Positions 31,981 to 44,216 are shown, counted from the stretch's first letter. The stretch: 64,000 nt of DNA from Micrasema longulum (GCA_022494885.1 JAGVSM010004499.1:62001-126000), one strand, 5' to 3'. The notes: generated by a model from the letters alone, not told the origin. Translations and numbers: made by a program.

Positions 31981-33324
31981 AAAAATTTACATCCCCAAAT
32001 GCAAGCTTGCAGGTGTCACGTAACATCCAGGGTAAAAGTGGGATAGTCGCCACACTTTTTAAAAAATACGATTTTTCGTCAAATTTATCAATGAAACTGT
32101 CTGATACTTTTGTGACATTTAGTTTACCTAATAGATAATATTGTACATGTGTAAAAAGTATAGCATTTATTGTTTTTTTTCGCAACCCCTGTGAATGAGG
32201 ATAGTTGCCTACTCTATGGGATAGATGCCCTAATGTTATTTTGACTGGTGGGATAGTTGCATTATGAAATCAGTTAAAACAATATTTTTAAAGTATTTAT
32301 TTTAGCAATTTTATACCCAATAATTCATGCGAAAGTTTTTTTTTTTTCATTTTCAGAAGTTTAGCCCGTCTACATTGATTACAGATATCCCCGTACAAAG
32401 TGCAACTCTCGTGAAGCCACTTCTTGCACATAATACATTGCGTCAAATCCACCTAAGATTTAGTTTTCCATTTCCAATATGCCATCGTGTTTTACGAAGA
32501 AAAATGCTGTAATGCGAGTGTAACGGCTTTCTTCTTATTTTTTTTAACACAGATCTCCAGAGTTCGTTTTTCCTCTTTCTCATGTCAAGTTTTCCAAGTT
32601 CCTAATCTATCGATACACGAGAAGCGCCCGTAATACGGCACTAAATTTATGACTTTTCCGTCAGTATAAATAATCGTGACACACTTTTCTTTGAAGAAGA
32701 AAACTGGAAGCTGGAAGAACAGACACTCTGGGTGGAACATGCTATTTGTGGGTATATTATTATGCAGATCTAATCCAATATATTGAGAAATTTCACGCAC
32801 AAAACACATAAACCTACTTCTGGAAAAGTCTGGATCTAACTAAAGAAATTCTACAAGGATTCGGGTACATAATTTTAAATAACTGATATGAGGAAGTTCC
32901 CTAGTTTTTTTTATTTGTTAATAGACTATCAAATATAGTCAAATAAAAAAATGTGCATCGTATTATCAGCGCAATGACTTTTTAAAGTTTTGTTATTTTG
33001 AAATTAATGAGGTCACAAGTTCTCATCGGCGAGTTCTGCCAATTGGTGTGTTGGCCTCCCGTAAACCGGAAATCAATCACGGCATTCTATCATCGGTCGA
33101 TTCGGGCGAACGAGTGACGTCGTTCAGAGTAGTTCGTTTTTATTATTTTTTTTAATTTCTTACTTTTTCAAGAAACTTCGCAGTACAATTTAATGCTCTA
33201 ATTTTTACCGCGCGTAAGAAAAATTGTTTATATCTAATTTACCGTAGCACTGAACTTCCTCATTGCACTGCAACTGTGAAAAACAAATCAGATGTATCGT
33301 TTTTTTTTCGTAAATACAATCCAA
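31981..33324. other. Unassigned DNA
   Basis: GTGGGATAGTCGCC near 32038 and GTGGGATAGTTGC near 32250, with GGGATAGATGCC between, are loosely repeated motifs. No gene or known element recognised. Confidence 0.3.
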
Positions 33325-33490
33325 TTTATGGAATCGGCAGACAGATCATAAGCCCTGTAGATGTCTAGACTTCTATATTCCCTTCTCAAAAATGTTCTCC
33401 ATCTCTGTTGTAATTTGTCAATATTAACAGCTCCCAGTCTCCAGAATTCAGTTCTTGGACAAACTCAAAACATTGTCGAATCGGTAGACG
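33325..33490 (-). repeat. Family B right arm and terminus
   Basis: ACAGATCATAAGCCCTGTAG, ATGTCTAGACTTCTATATTC, TTCTCAAAAATGTTCTCCAT, CTCTGTTGTAATTTGTCAAT, ATTAACAGCTCCC, TTGGACAAACTCAAAACATT: all in family order, ending at the terminal motif. Confidence 0.75.
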
Positions 33491-35687
33491 ACTAGCTATA
33501 TTTTTCAAAATTTTGAGAGCTACCAGATAGTGTCGTTTCCATTTGAACTTAGTCTAGGAATAGCGTGTCTCTTTATTACACATCAGTGATAACAATCCAT
33601 TCGTTTCTCGATAGAAGTCCTTCTATTTAACCATGTGTTAGATATCACGAAATCACGCCATATTAGTAAAATAGCCTTTCGAGTTCTCGCCGTGCGAGTT
33701 ACATATTATTGTGACGGCGTGTTCTGCATTCTTCGCCAGCGCACCGCGCCGTATGCGACTCCAGCCTCCAGCTTCCAGCCTCCAGCCTGGAGACGACGGC
33801 GCAGTCAGAGATCCTCGTCTCCTTACCGCCACCGGGGCTGAGCTCCTCTGGCGAGTGTTTCTTCCGAATCAATACAGCGGAGAAAGTTATTCATTCGGTA
33901 TTTAGGATTACATTATTCAACTTCATAAATGATTTAAAAATAAATGACAGGCATCGCATCGTTACATAGTTCCGTGAATCACCACCGAGCGTCACGTTCC
34001 GGGAGGCTATTATGAAGATGTTACACGAAAAGCGAACACTAAATACGTAATAGGTTGCGAGTTTAGTGAGCGTTAAGGTAATTATTATTCCTCCGCCTGA
34101 ACAGCGCAGGAAGGCCGCTCGTGAAATCTCCGTGTTCCGATACTCGATAGTGATGGATCACTTTCGGATAGCGAGTCTATCTCTGCAGTAATTACGCGCA
34201 CGTTTGCCACACGAGGTGTTGTGAAAGTCGAGGAACAACGACGATCGTATGTTACGAGTTACGATACGTTAAGAAGCGGCGTTCGGCGAGATGGTAGACA
34301 GGTAGGATCAGTGTGTTGCCCATTGCCCATTGACACCCGATAACAATGTATCGAGGTGAGGCGGCTTCGGACTTCGGACTCGCCAAACGCCGCGCCAGTC
34401 TCGCGCGAGAGAGTGCTCCGACAATCGATCAACTTCATTTTGGCGGCTAATGTAAAGGAAATGTCGACCTTGCCCATTCATACTTAACCTCTTGTTTTTT
34501 TCGACTTCGGCTCAGCGCGACTTAACCTTTCTTTTTTGTCCCAATCTGACAAGTCAACACAACCGCGACAGCTTAATGCCGCGCTTCAGTCTCGCGTTCA
34601 GACGGAGTCGATATTGGCTCCTCGCTTCCCAGTGGGAAGTGGAAACTCGGCAAAAAACTGGTCTGCGATTAATAAACTGACTCGCGCCGCTAATTAGATA
34701 TTAATTATATTATAATTGTCCGGGGAGATTTCCGATATCACACAGTGAAAATAAAACCGTATACTCGCCGAACGACTTTACAGATTGAAGAACATTTCTT
34801 TCTAATACATAGCGCCTCTGATAAAAACTTAAGTGTTGCTTGACAGATGACAATATTTGAGTCATGCAGTAGGTACGTAAGACGTGTTATTTTCCTTTCT
34901 CGAAACACGATATCAGATCAGGTTCGGCATTGTTACACGTTTTTACAATGAACTGGAAGAGAGTGGAGCTTCGTGAAACTTCAAAGAGAGCTTTTCTTAT
35001 CGGGCTTTACTTCTTGATAATTCCATCGGAAATTGGCGATGCGAGTGACGCAGTAATGATCGTGGAATGTGGTGTGTGGTGTGTGGTGAGTGATGTGGAG
35101 TTTAGTCCGTGGACGTCAACAGGTGATAAAGGAATGTTATTGTCCAAACAATGCAAATTCCACGAAGGAGAATCCATGTTGCTCTCTGTGGGCGTTGTGG
35201 GAGTAATAAAACCATCGCCGACGGGGATGAATTCCATATTTTGTTGTTTTATTCGATGAGGCATCATAAAATTACGCGTTTCAAATATAAAATAAAATTA
35301 AATTACAATTATTCTGCTGGTTCTAAATTTTTGTAAAATACAAAATTAAAAGCACGCGGAAACATTAGGAGGGAAAAGGAATGACGAAAGTTCCAATTTT
35401 TTTGTATGATTAACTACAAGACTTTTTGAATAAAGTATTTTTATATCTATTTCTCCTTTAATTTTTTTTTAACTTACGTATGAATTTTTTTTTACTGATT
35501 TCTAAAATAAAATAATTGTTCATGTAAGGGTACTTAAATATCAAATATGTCAAAGCCATACTGAAAACTCAATCAGGGATCTCTTTAGCAGTACTTAAAA
35601 AAATGTTTGGTCATAAATAAAAAAATAATAAATGTAAAGGGAGAGAATTTTACATACTTATAGGTACATCAATGAAGGTATCAAATC
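33491..35687. other. Unassigned DNA with two GC-rich islets
   Basis: 33700-33860 is GC-rich with CCTCCAGCTTCCAGCCTCCA short repeats. 34000-34720 alternates CpG-rich sequence (GGCGGCTTCGGACTTCGGAC, CAAACGCCGCGCCAGTCTCG) with a homeodomain-type TAATTAG/ATTAAT cluster at 34685-34720. No exon is supported: open frames here are short, on both strands, and without known domains. Confidence 0.4.
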
Positions 35688-35755
35688 AACAAAGATAGAA
35701 GAAAGGAAATGAGGATTTTCAAACGGGGCAGAATGGTAAATTCTATATAGTGTAT
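35688..35755 (-). repeat. Family B fragment
   Basis: ATCAACAAAGATAGAAGAAA, GAGGATTTTCAAACG and GGGGCAGAATGGTAAATTCT match the inner part of family B. Confidence 0.5.
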
Positions 35756-35837
35756 TTTTACTGATTTATTTGATACTTCACAAGTGTTCCTCATAGGAAA
35801 AACCCGTGTCGAGAAAGACATTTTACAATATTTTAGT

Positions 35838-36105
35838 TCAGTTCGATTTATTTATTTTTTACACGGAGGATAGTTTATGAATTGATTTTTTACATAAATG
35901 TACAATAAACAATTGATTTGAAATATTTATATATTGCAAATTTCAGCTCAGTATAGGTAGCTTGTGCTATATAGTGACCACAGTTCTTAGGTTAATTGAA
36001 TTCTCATCTCTTAATAATATTTTTATTTCCCGCTTGTATTTGGAGTATTTTTTTATGTCCTGAACATTCTTTGGCAGAATATTAAAGGATTTAGGTTCGA
36101 AATAC
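35838..36105 (-). pseudogene. LINE C-terminal fragment, minus strand
   Basis: Minus frame: YFEPKSFNILPKNVQDIKKY, SKYKREIKILLRDENSINLR, then a stop. This is the F-x-P-K-x-FN-x-LP...K-x-x-x-K C-terminal block of LINE ORF2. The 3' side becomes AT-rich with TAAAAAATAAATAAATCG (plus-strand 35838-35860). Confidence 0.6.
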
Positions 36106-36175
36106 TAATGAGAACATTGATCTCCTAAACTAGCCAATATAAAATGCCACAAGTTCTGTAAATCATAAATAACAA
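36106..36175 (-). repeat. Diverged family B fragment
   Basis: AAACTAGCCAATATAAAATG, CCACAAGTTCTGTAAATC weakly follow the B right-arm order. Confidence 0.35.
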
Positions 36176-38242
36176 ATTAAGAAGGAAAACTCCCAGTAAT
36201 AACACGACTCCGACTTTATCTTAGGAAAATTCAGCGCTTTATTCTCAAAAATATATCGTAAGATTCATTTTATTTTATTTTCCATTTGCGCGGAAGCGAA
36301 AGAAGGATTTAAATTATTTTTTATCAACCTCTGCTCAGATTTATCAAAGTCTGGAAAAAAAGAAAAAACATTATTGAAATTTTAACTAATAATAAACATT
36401 ATTTTTAGCGCATTGTAATCATATCGCCGTTCTAACTACGCAACTCACCCGTTCGACGGCTCCACAAATTAGCATATAAACGTGGAAAAAATGCAGATTT
36501 ATAATAAAATAAATAAAAAAACATCTTTGTTTTTAACCACTTATTTTTCATTTTTCCCGCAGACCGGTTTCAAAGCTTCGCGAGCTTTTTTATCAAGGTA
36601 TAACTAACATTAGATAATTACACCATGAAACAAAGTTCTTTTTTATTTATATTATTATAATGAATAACCACAAAGTTAGATTTATTCCATTTATACTTAT
36701 TAAAATTAAAATTGATACTTTTGAAGCATGTGTTTTCCAATGTGTAATTTTTAACGATGTCTAGTACTGTCTCGTGCGTTGATCACCATAATAAATATAA
36801 AGAAATCAAAGGAATACACTATACACTATGCACTATGATACATTGCCTTTCGTCAATCCTATTTTTTTTTTTTTAAATTACGAGTTAAATAAAAAAACGC
36901 TTATGAATTTTTTCCATGTTTGGCACTGAATTTTTTGTTCGCTTTGTTTATATCCATAAGTAATCTGATTGAATTTTTTTCATATTTTTTTTGCATACGC
37001 CGTTGAAAAAAATATGTATAACAGTTTTCATTCCGAGAATCTTTAATCATTCTGGTACATCATGGTGTCTGTTTTGGTAATTATCGCCAGCTCTTGTAAT
37101 TTCTTCAATGTTCTTTTTATCTTTTATTCAAATGACAATCCCTACCGACAATCATCGAGCGATTATTTCTCTTAATTCTTGGAAATAAAATCTTATCGTC
37201 ATGCCATGCCATGCCGCAGCCGGTCGGTCCTCGCAACTCCTTTCCAAGAAGCAATCGGCTGTGTTAGATTCCTGTCATCGTGTAGCCTTTTGTGGCATTC
37301 ATAAAAGTAATAATAATTGCTCCTTTAATCGCGGAATTAAAATAATGAAGTCATTATTGTTACGCACTGAATGTCAATTTGATTTGTAAGTATAAAAATA
37401 ATGTTTCCAATCAAGAATAATGCGATACCTATTTGTTTTGTTTTTGATTTCTTTATTTATTTTAAGTTTCCTCTTTCCTATAGCCGTAGTGTTGAAATGT
37501 TTGACCTTGCGAGTGAAATTATTCACATTCACATAACAATAATGTTTTTTGAACGCCTCAGCCGACGGCCCATTTCATAGACGTGACGATGGTAAAAATG
37601 CACACGACGCGATAAAATTACGTTGGAAGACTGATTTTCATTTATTGCATTGTAAATATTTTTTTATTAAACGGCAGGTTTACGCACCAACCAGTATACC
37701 GTAAGTCCGATTAATATCCACTCGGTCTCCCTTTGCAGGATTTTTACCTGAGAGTAATATGAATTAACCCTAATTTTTCCACGGGCGATACATGCGATAG
37801 GGGCCAACCCACCCATCACTTGCAGCCAATGATACTACTGTACAAAGCGTTTATGGGTGCATTGATACGTCAATTATTGTTACTTCATTCCGTAAGCCGA
37901 CTTAGTTCTTATGGAATTTCAGAATATAATAATAACCATTTGGATTTTTTTAAAATAAACTAAAGTTGTTTTTTTTTTCTTTCTAAAATATGAGGAATCC
38001 AGAGCGCCATATTACAAGCGTGCTTAAAAAAACTCGCAAAAATGATTTTTTCTTGTCTTCTTTTCCTTTCTTATTCTTGAGGGTGAGGATCAGTGATATA
38101 CGAGCTTCTGACGTCACTGCGACCTGTGAAGTTTCTATTGTGACGGGAGATGATCAGTTTTTTTCTTCGCTAATAATTATTATTCTTCATATAATTCATC
38201 TTTTTTTACGAGGGTACTTTTTATAGTTACTTTTATACCATA
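36176..38242. other. Unassigned DNA
   Basis: AT-rich overall. Near 36830 there is a CACTATACACTATGCACTAT run. GGATTTTTACCTGAGAGTAA at 37739 is the start motif of repeat D. No gene recognised. Confidence 0.35.
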
Positions 38243-38367
38243 AGGTGCCATAGTAATTGGACATTCTAAGTCTAATGGTCAAAAATAAATAAATATAAAG
38301 CGTTCATTTGAAGAAAAAACACACAAAAAAATGTTTCGTGGTGGAGATAAATTATTACTATTAACAT

Positions 38368-39415
38368 ATTACTTGGCTAAACGATAAGGTCTCATCTGCT
38401 GAACTTGGTCTAACGGAATTTAACATTTTTCGTTGTGATCGTTCTGCTTCATCTTCGTCTAAAGGTGGCGAAGTGATGATTTGCGTAAAAAACAAATTAT
38501 ATGTCATATTTTGAAATCACATAGTAATGTTTCCGATCAGATTTTCTTGACCATCATCCTCGGTGGCAAGAAACATATAATTGGTTGTATATACATTCCC
38601 CCTTCTTCCTCAAATGATATTTATAAGGCACATATGGATTTACTTGAAAAAATCTCTGAAGAATGTGATCTGTTTTTAGTTTGTGGAGATTACAACCGAA
38701 ATTGTTATGGTCAAATGATAACCGAGGTGTTCAGAGTTCAGGCTGTCTATCCTCGCAAGCTGCCATAATTGCAAACTTTTTTGCATACATGAACATGTTT
38801 CAGTTAAATGCAGTCACTAATTGTTTTGGAAGTTGTTTGGACCTTATCTTTAGCCGTAGACAGAATATTCTTGTTCAAACATCTAGTAACCATTTATTAC
38901 CAATTGACAACTATCACCCTCCACTATCGATACAAATTATATCAAGTTCATTAAATATTGATCAATCACCACCCATTACCTCTTATCATCATAAATTTGA
39001 TAAAGAAGACTATCCAAGAATTAATGAATTTCTCTCTCAGATTGACTGGACATCTCTTTTAAGTAACATGAATATAAATGAAGCTGTAAGTAAATTTAAT
39101 GATCTATTGTCTCAAGCCATTGATCTGTTTATCCCAAAAGGGAAGTTTTTCAAACCTAAATTCCCCCATTGGTTCAGTGTTGAACTGAAACAATTGATTT
39201 TTAACAAAAAAAGAATTCATAAGCTATATAAAGAGACAGTTAATTTATTGTACTATCGCCAATTATCTCACCTAAGAGAATTGTGCAAAATCGAATGTGG
39301 CAAAAATTACAAGACATATATAGAAAATACGGAATCAAAACTAACCCATAATCCTAAAGAATTCTGGCAATTTGTCGCAAAAAACGTTCTGAAAGTGATA
39401 TTCCTTCCAGTATGA
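38368..39415 (+). pseudogene. LINE endonuclease (EEP) domain and linker
   Basis: Frame pieces: TWLNDKVSSAELGLTEF and FRCDRSASSSSKGGEVMICV (the TETWL and R-x-DR-x-x-x-x-GGG motifs of AP-like endonucleases, with the E before TWL replaced), stop TGA at 38512-38514. The next frame gives IGCIYIPPSSS and LFLVCGDYN (catalytic GDFN-type motif), a shift at about 38690, then QAAIIANFFAYMNMFQLN and CLDLIFS, the C-terminal catalytic region. The linker runs to 39415, where an A-run frameshift moves coding to the next frame. The SDH motif is degraded (NYHPPLS). Confidence 0.85.
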
Positions 39416-39796
39416 TATATAATGCCATTCACATTACTGGTAGTCAAGATATTGCAGATCTTTTTGCTGATCATTTTTCTTCTGTATATTCTGTTAACAA
39501 TATTTCCTATGCTTTAAATAACCCTTCCCTGAATTATATAGATACTGTAGATCATAGTAAGTGTGAAATATCTATTGGTGAAGTATTTTATTGTTTAAAA
39601 AGATTAGGCAGGAAAAAATGTATTGGTCATTTCCTGTGGCACATTTCCTGATTCTTGGAAAACATCATATATCAGGCCAATTTTCAGTCAGGTGACAAGT
39701 ATGATGTCAAAAATTATAGACCTATATCAATGTTATCTATTGTTCCGAAAATATTTGCATCTATTATAACAAAAAAATAACACCTGTATTCAAAAA
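39412..39796 (+). pseudogene. LINE RT fingers, deleted and frameshifted
   Basis: 39412-39651 encodes DIADLFADHFSSVYS and EVFYCLKRLGRKKCIG, where the normal SGPDGIP block should follow. Instead the frame jumps to GTFPDSWKTSYIRPIF and, after another shift, GDKYDVKNYRPISMLSIVPK and a stop. About 30 codons including PDGIP are deleted. Confidence 0.82.
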
Positions 39797-39797
39797 T

Positions 39798-40643
39798 GTG
39801 TTGATAGATCAACAACATGGATTTCGAGCTACAAAATCCACTACAACCAATCTGCTTACTTACACTACTGCTATTACTTGTGCTCTCGAAGACAATCTTC
39901 AGGCTGATGTGCTTTATACAGACTTTTCTAAAGCTTTCGATAAAGTCAATCACACAATTCTTCTGGCTAAATTACAAGCCATTGGTATAAGAGATCCTTT
40001 ATTATCATTTTTCAGGTCTTACCTAAGTGAAAGAAAACAGTTGATTCAAATTAATAATTCCCTGTCTTCTCCAATCACTGTTACTTCTGGAGTACCTCAA
40101 GGAGCCCACCTTGCTCCATTAATATTTAATATTTTTATAAATGATATTATCAATGTTTTTCAAAATACAAAATTCTGGCTTTTTGCTGATGACAACAAGG
40201 TACTTAAACTGATTGAATCTCCCAATGATTGTCTTCTTTTTCAACATGATATTAATTGTTTTAATGAATGGTGCGACATCAATTGTCTTCAACTTAACAT
40301 TGACAAATGTAAAATAATATCTTTCTCGCGACGAAAAAAACCTATACAATTCAACTACAAACTAAAAAATACTTCCCTTTCAATGGTTTCGTCAATAAAG
40401 GATCTTGGCATTACTTTAGATAGTAAACTCTGCTATCGTGAACACATTGATAATATTGTAAACAAATCTCTCAAACTTCTCGGTTTTATCAATAGAGTGA
40501 CGGCGGACTTCAAAAATATTAATACCATCAAAACTCTTTATTGCTCACTAGTTCGACCCCATCTAGTATACGCTTCTCCTATTTGGTCTCCATTCTACAG
40601 GACTCATATTGACCATATCGAGTCTGCCAACACCGTTTTTTAA
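39798..40643 (+). pseudogene. LINE reverse transcriptase palm
   Basis: 281-codon open frame. HGFRATKST (residues 7-15), YTDFSKAFDKVNH (40-52, first catalytic Asp), SGVPQGAHLAPLIFNIFIND (97-116), FADDNK (129-134, catalytic pair), then KDLGITLDSKL and HIDNIVNKSLKLLGFINR (thumb). All catalytic Asp residues are present, although the whole protein is dead. Frame ends at a 1-nt shift in a T run near 40640. Confidence 0.92.
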
Positions 40644-40648
40644 GAAAA

Positions 40649-40993
40649 GTGGCATGGTTGCTCGGATTACAAAGGGGTAATTATTCCTATTTTGAAATAG
40701 AGCAATCTCTTAATCTGTCTTCATTGGAGAGACGTAGAACTGAGATGGACCCTTTATGCATTTTCAAAATACTTAATGCTTTAAGTGATGTCCCATCTCT
40801 GTTTCAATCAATTTCTTTTCATGTTCCCAACCGTGTCACCAGAAGTCAAAATCTGCTATTTATAAAATCTTCTAAGAGCAACTTTGGTTTTTATGCCCCA
40901 ATGTCCAGAAAGTGTAGATTAGTCAATTCATCACACGACTTGGATTTTTTTGGGATAGATCTTCTGGCTTTTCGTAGATCTCTTCGCGACTAA
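40649..40993 (+). pseudogene. LINE C-terminal region
   Basis: Continues the RT in another frame: WLLGLQRG, LSSLERRRTEMDPLCIFKIL, FHVPNRVTRSQNLLF, NFGFYAPMSRKCRLVN and FFGIDLLAFRRSLRD before TAA at 40991-40993. The S-L-x-x-RR and AP-x-x-R-x-x-R-x-x-N blocks are standard in Jockey/CR1-like ORF2. Confidence 0.88.
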
Positions 40994-41205
40994 ACAGTGT
41001 GGGATGAAGTTGGATTGGCATGGTTTAGCTCAGAAGTCTTAGGTCTTTAGGTTTCCATAATTAATTAATTAACAATTATTGTTTTGCCCTTGTTTGTCTT
41101 TGCTAAATAGTTTTATGTTCTTTTTGTTCAGTTTCTTGCATTTATGTTTCTTCATGTAACTGTTGTAATTGGCTTAGGCCGTATATATATAATAAATAAA
41201 TATAT

Positions 41206-41813
41206 ATTAAAACAGAGATAAAGAACATTTTGGAGAAGGTAATATAGAAGTCTAGGCATCTAGAGGGCTTATGACCTGTCATTGGCTAGTTTAAGTGGCC
41301 ACTTTACACACTACGTAACATTCTTAAACCAGCCAATGACAGTTCATAAGTAGTCTCTTGTAGATACCTAGAATTCTATATTACCTTCTCCAAAATGTTC
41401 TTCATCTCTGTTGTAATATGTCAATATTAACAGCAACAGAAGTATAAAAATAGAAAAATAAAAATTTCAGGCGTTGCCTAGTATGCAGGTACTATAATTC
41501 AATCAGATAAATCTCACCCGCATAAAAAAAGGTTTCAGCTCTTTAATTTAAAAAACATCAACACATAAAATAATTGAAGGAATATAGATGTTCAAATATT
41601 GGCAGAATGGTGAATGTTACGTAGTGTGTAAAGTGGCCACTTAAACCAGCCAATGACAGTTCATAAACCCTGTAGATGCCTAGACTTCTATATTAACTTC
41701 TCCAAAATGTTTTTCATCTCTGTTGTAATATGTTAATATTAACAGCTTCCTAGGGAGTTGAATCCAGTCCTTGTCTACAAAAATTTGGACAAACTCAAAA
41801 TATTGTTGATAAA
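41206..41813. mobile_element. Family B foldback pair
   Basis: 41206-41432 is a palindrome. The left arm (AAGAACATTTTGGAGAAGG, TAATATAGAAGTCTAGGCAT, GACCTGTCATTGGCTAGTTT) is mirrored by the right arm (AAACCAGCCAATGACAGTTC, CTATATTACCTTCTCCAAAA, TGTTCTTCATCTCTGTTGTA) around a short centre near 41310-41325. 41433-41813 is a second, longer unit with the same right arm and the terminal motif TTGGACAAACTCAAAATATT. Confidence 0.82.
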
Positions 41814-41882
41814 TTATAACGTTTACGAGTACTTACTTATTTTTGACCATTGTATTTAATGTGTCCAATTACTATTGCACCC

Positions 41883-42878
41883 TCCGTAACTAGTTTTACA
41901 TTTTTAAATATCCAAATACGAAATTCTTTATTTAACTTTTTGGTTGATATGTTAATTTTAAAATGCCGTCATATCCTACTCTATCCTCTTAATGTGTAAT
42001 ATTGAATTTTGGGAATTGGGTTATTTTTGTTAGCTAAAAATGATTCGATGTGAACCTAGCTTAAGTTCGAAAAAAGTATTTTTTGTATAAGTAGGTTGAT
42101 AAATATTTTATTGTATTTTTATAAAAGCATGCGCATATAATATGTAGGTACTAGGTACCTATGTAAATATGTATCGACGCATGCTTTACATCCATATATT
42201 GGCAGTTCACTCGACACTCGACATTCGACACTCCCCACCCGGCACTCGCGCTCGGAGAGCAGAGATCCTTCTCACGGCGTTTTTGCGGAAATGGGTGTCC
42301 GTATCTAGAATCTAGGCTTCTATTTAAGGCATTTAAGTAAATTATTCCCGCATAGTGGTCGCAGCATTACAAATAAATATTAATGGAACCAAATCACGCC
42401 AAGTATGATAATGCCGCGGAGCTGTAACCTTGCTAGTTCACATTCCACGGGTATTCTGACGACTGACGACAATCGTCGGCTATTGTACATATTCCGAGTA
42501 CACGTATTGCGAAATGATTAATTCCCTGAGACAAGTGAGTTTATCGTCTGTAGCTATCGCGAGCGGCCGAGCTGGCTCGCTGGCTGTAGACTGTAGACTG
42601 TAGAGTACACATTCGGTCTGTAGAAGAGGAAAGCAGTGGTGTCAGTGAAATAAAAGCCTGTGTCTAATACGCAGTTGTTCATTCCCCGAATACTATCAAA
42701 GTTGGTCAAGTCCTGGTAATTGTTTTCAGAACGCTTACAGTTTGAATCAAACCCAGCATTTCTTTATAAATTATTTGGACTAAAAAAAATCTAGAAGTTT
42801 GGTTGCATATGCTTTGACGTTGCCTTAACTGACAGATTATTTAAGTAATTTAGAACACTGAATGGTATTTAAACATCC
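41883..42878. other. Unassigned DNA with CpG-richer patches
   Basis: GGCTGTAGACTGTAGACTGT short repeat near 42590 and CACTCGACACTCGACATTCG near 42210. No gene found. Confidence 0.35.
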
Positions 42879-43258
42879 AGAAGCTCAATCACAAATAACT
42901 ATCGACGTGCTTAAAAACGTGCTAAGCATTTGAGCGATCACAATGAACAATAATGAACATGCTTAAGTTATCGCAGTCATAAGTCAACTCGTGTGTTATC
43001 TCTAAGTCAACGCGTGTGTCGATTTGTTTTCGCAAATAAATACAGTTCACTGGTGAGAAATCGGCGTTTACTATAAAAATAATACAATATTGCATTTGCA
43101 AAATAGTAAGGAGTATCTAATACAAAAATGTGAAAATTAAATTACAATTACTATGGCGACTGCTTTTCTTGACATTTAGCTTGCCAACCGCCGCCGCCGG
43201 CTAAATGCAATAAATAGCATGAAAAAAAAATACACAAAAATAGCAGTTTTGGTATATT
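42879..43258 (+). mobile_element. Family A MITE, right-truncated copy
   Basis: Begins AGAAGCTCAATCACAAATAA with the family terminal repeat and runs through AAATAGTAAGGAGTATCTAA and ACTGCTTTTCTTGACATTTA. It stops at TAGCAGTTTTGG, where a family B terminus begins, so B inserted into or replaced the right end. Confidence 0.78.
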
Positions 43259-43550
43259 TTTGAGTATGTCCAAATGCTTGCAGACTGGCTGAATTTCCTC
43301 CTTATTCAGATGTAAATTTGTTGTAACAGAGAGGGAAAACATTTTTGATAAGGGAATATGGAAGTCTAGGCATTTACAGGGCTTATAACATGTCATTGGC
43401 TGGTTTAAGAGGCTTACACCCTATGTAACATTCACCATTCTGCCTATGCTTGAACATCCACATTTCCTCAACTCTTCCATCTGTTGACTTTTATGAGGTA
43501 AAAGAACTAAAAGAAACCTAGACCCTCGTATTCCCTTCTTAAAAATGTAC
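43259..43550 (+). repeat. Family B copy abutting family A
   Basis: TTGAGTATGTCCAAATGCTT (terminal motif), then GGGAAAACATTTTTGATAAG, GGAATATGGAAGTCTAGGCA, CATGTCATTGGCTGGTTTAA, CATTCACCATTCTGCC. Confidence 0.75.
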
Positions 43551-43959
43551 TACTAATAATAGTTGTAGGCACCTCTGCCACTGGCGGTGTAGTGTATAAC
43601 AGTGCCTATAATAGCGTACAGTGCACTGTACGGTGTACGGCAGGGTCCTGATGTGTACGGTGTACGAGCACTGTGTACCTGGTACCTGGTACCTGCCACA
43701 GCCAGCAGCGGCCGGGGACGTGGGCGGACCGGTCGGCACGAGGCCTAGTGCGGGAGGCGGACTCCGCACCGCATCTATCCTGACCCGAAGCCCGAAGCCT
43801 GAACACTCGACACTCGGTACGCAACACTAGACACTGTATCCGAAACGCGCATGTTTTAATTAGTCGTTAGAATTTTCCTATGTGATGATAATAATAGGAA
43901 TGTAGATTCACCTATTCTCCTCTATGGAAAATTTGAAACTGTGAAATATGACAAACAGA
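43551..43959. other. GC-rich islet with short internal repeats
   Basis: 43600-43830 is GC-rich. GGTGTACGGCAG/GGTGTACGAG and GGTACCTGGTACCTG repeats and CGACACTCG units produce open frames on both strands. No domain recognised. Confidence 0.4.
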
Positions 43960-44216
43960 CGTTGAAACCGTTTCGAACGAAAAGATGGCAAAATGCCATG
44001 CACACGCGCCGATTTACAAGGGTTTCGTTAGATTTGGTCGTGTCACGTCTTTCTCGGTCTTCCTCGTCTTCTGCAGCCATGAACATACGCAACGTAATTA
44101 TTTTTAGTAGTTCTTCCGCCACCCATTCGCTCTACATGTCCAAACCAGCGCGGAACTCCTTTTCGGGTTTTGTCGATAATGCTCATCTCAGACTTACCTA
44201 ACGCACGGATCTCGAC
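43960..44216 (-). pseudogene. RTE-like LINE 3' fragment, minus strand
   Basis: Minus frame: MSIIDKTRKGVPRWFGHVER, MGGGRTTKN, RRRGRPRKT, then a degraded tail. This is the same C-terminal module as 11754-12060, truncated at both ends. Confidence 0.75.

Larger units (their letters stand above)
38355..41205 (+). mobile_element. Longest LINE in the window (Jockey/CR1-like group), defective
   Basis: 2.85 kb, 5'-truncated within the endonuclease. Contents in order: endonuclease (EEP) domain, linker, RT, thumb and C-terminal region, then a 3' UTR ending GGCTTAGGCCGTATAT plus (TA/AATA) repeats. ORF1 is absent. At least five frameshifts or stops and one internal deletion break the protein. A second copy of its 3' end lies at 550-867. 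The DNA on the 3' side is a family B element. Confidence 0.9.
38243..41882. mobile_element. Inverted-repeat element J, split by nested LINE and B elements
   Basis: The left end 38243-38290 (AGGTGCCATAGTAATTGGAC... AATGGTCAAAAATAA) and the right end 41836-41882 (reverse complement AGGGTGCAATAGTAATTGGA... AATGGTCAAAAATAA) form a terminal inverted repeat of about 48 bp with roughly 40 matches. Outside the nested LINE (38355-41205) and B elements (41206-41813), only about 130 bp is J's own. So J was probably a small MITE that received later insertions. The GTGCNATAGTAATTGGAC end resembles Tc1-like termini (inference). Confidence 0.6.
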
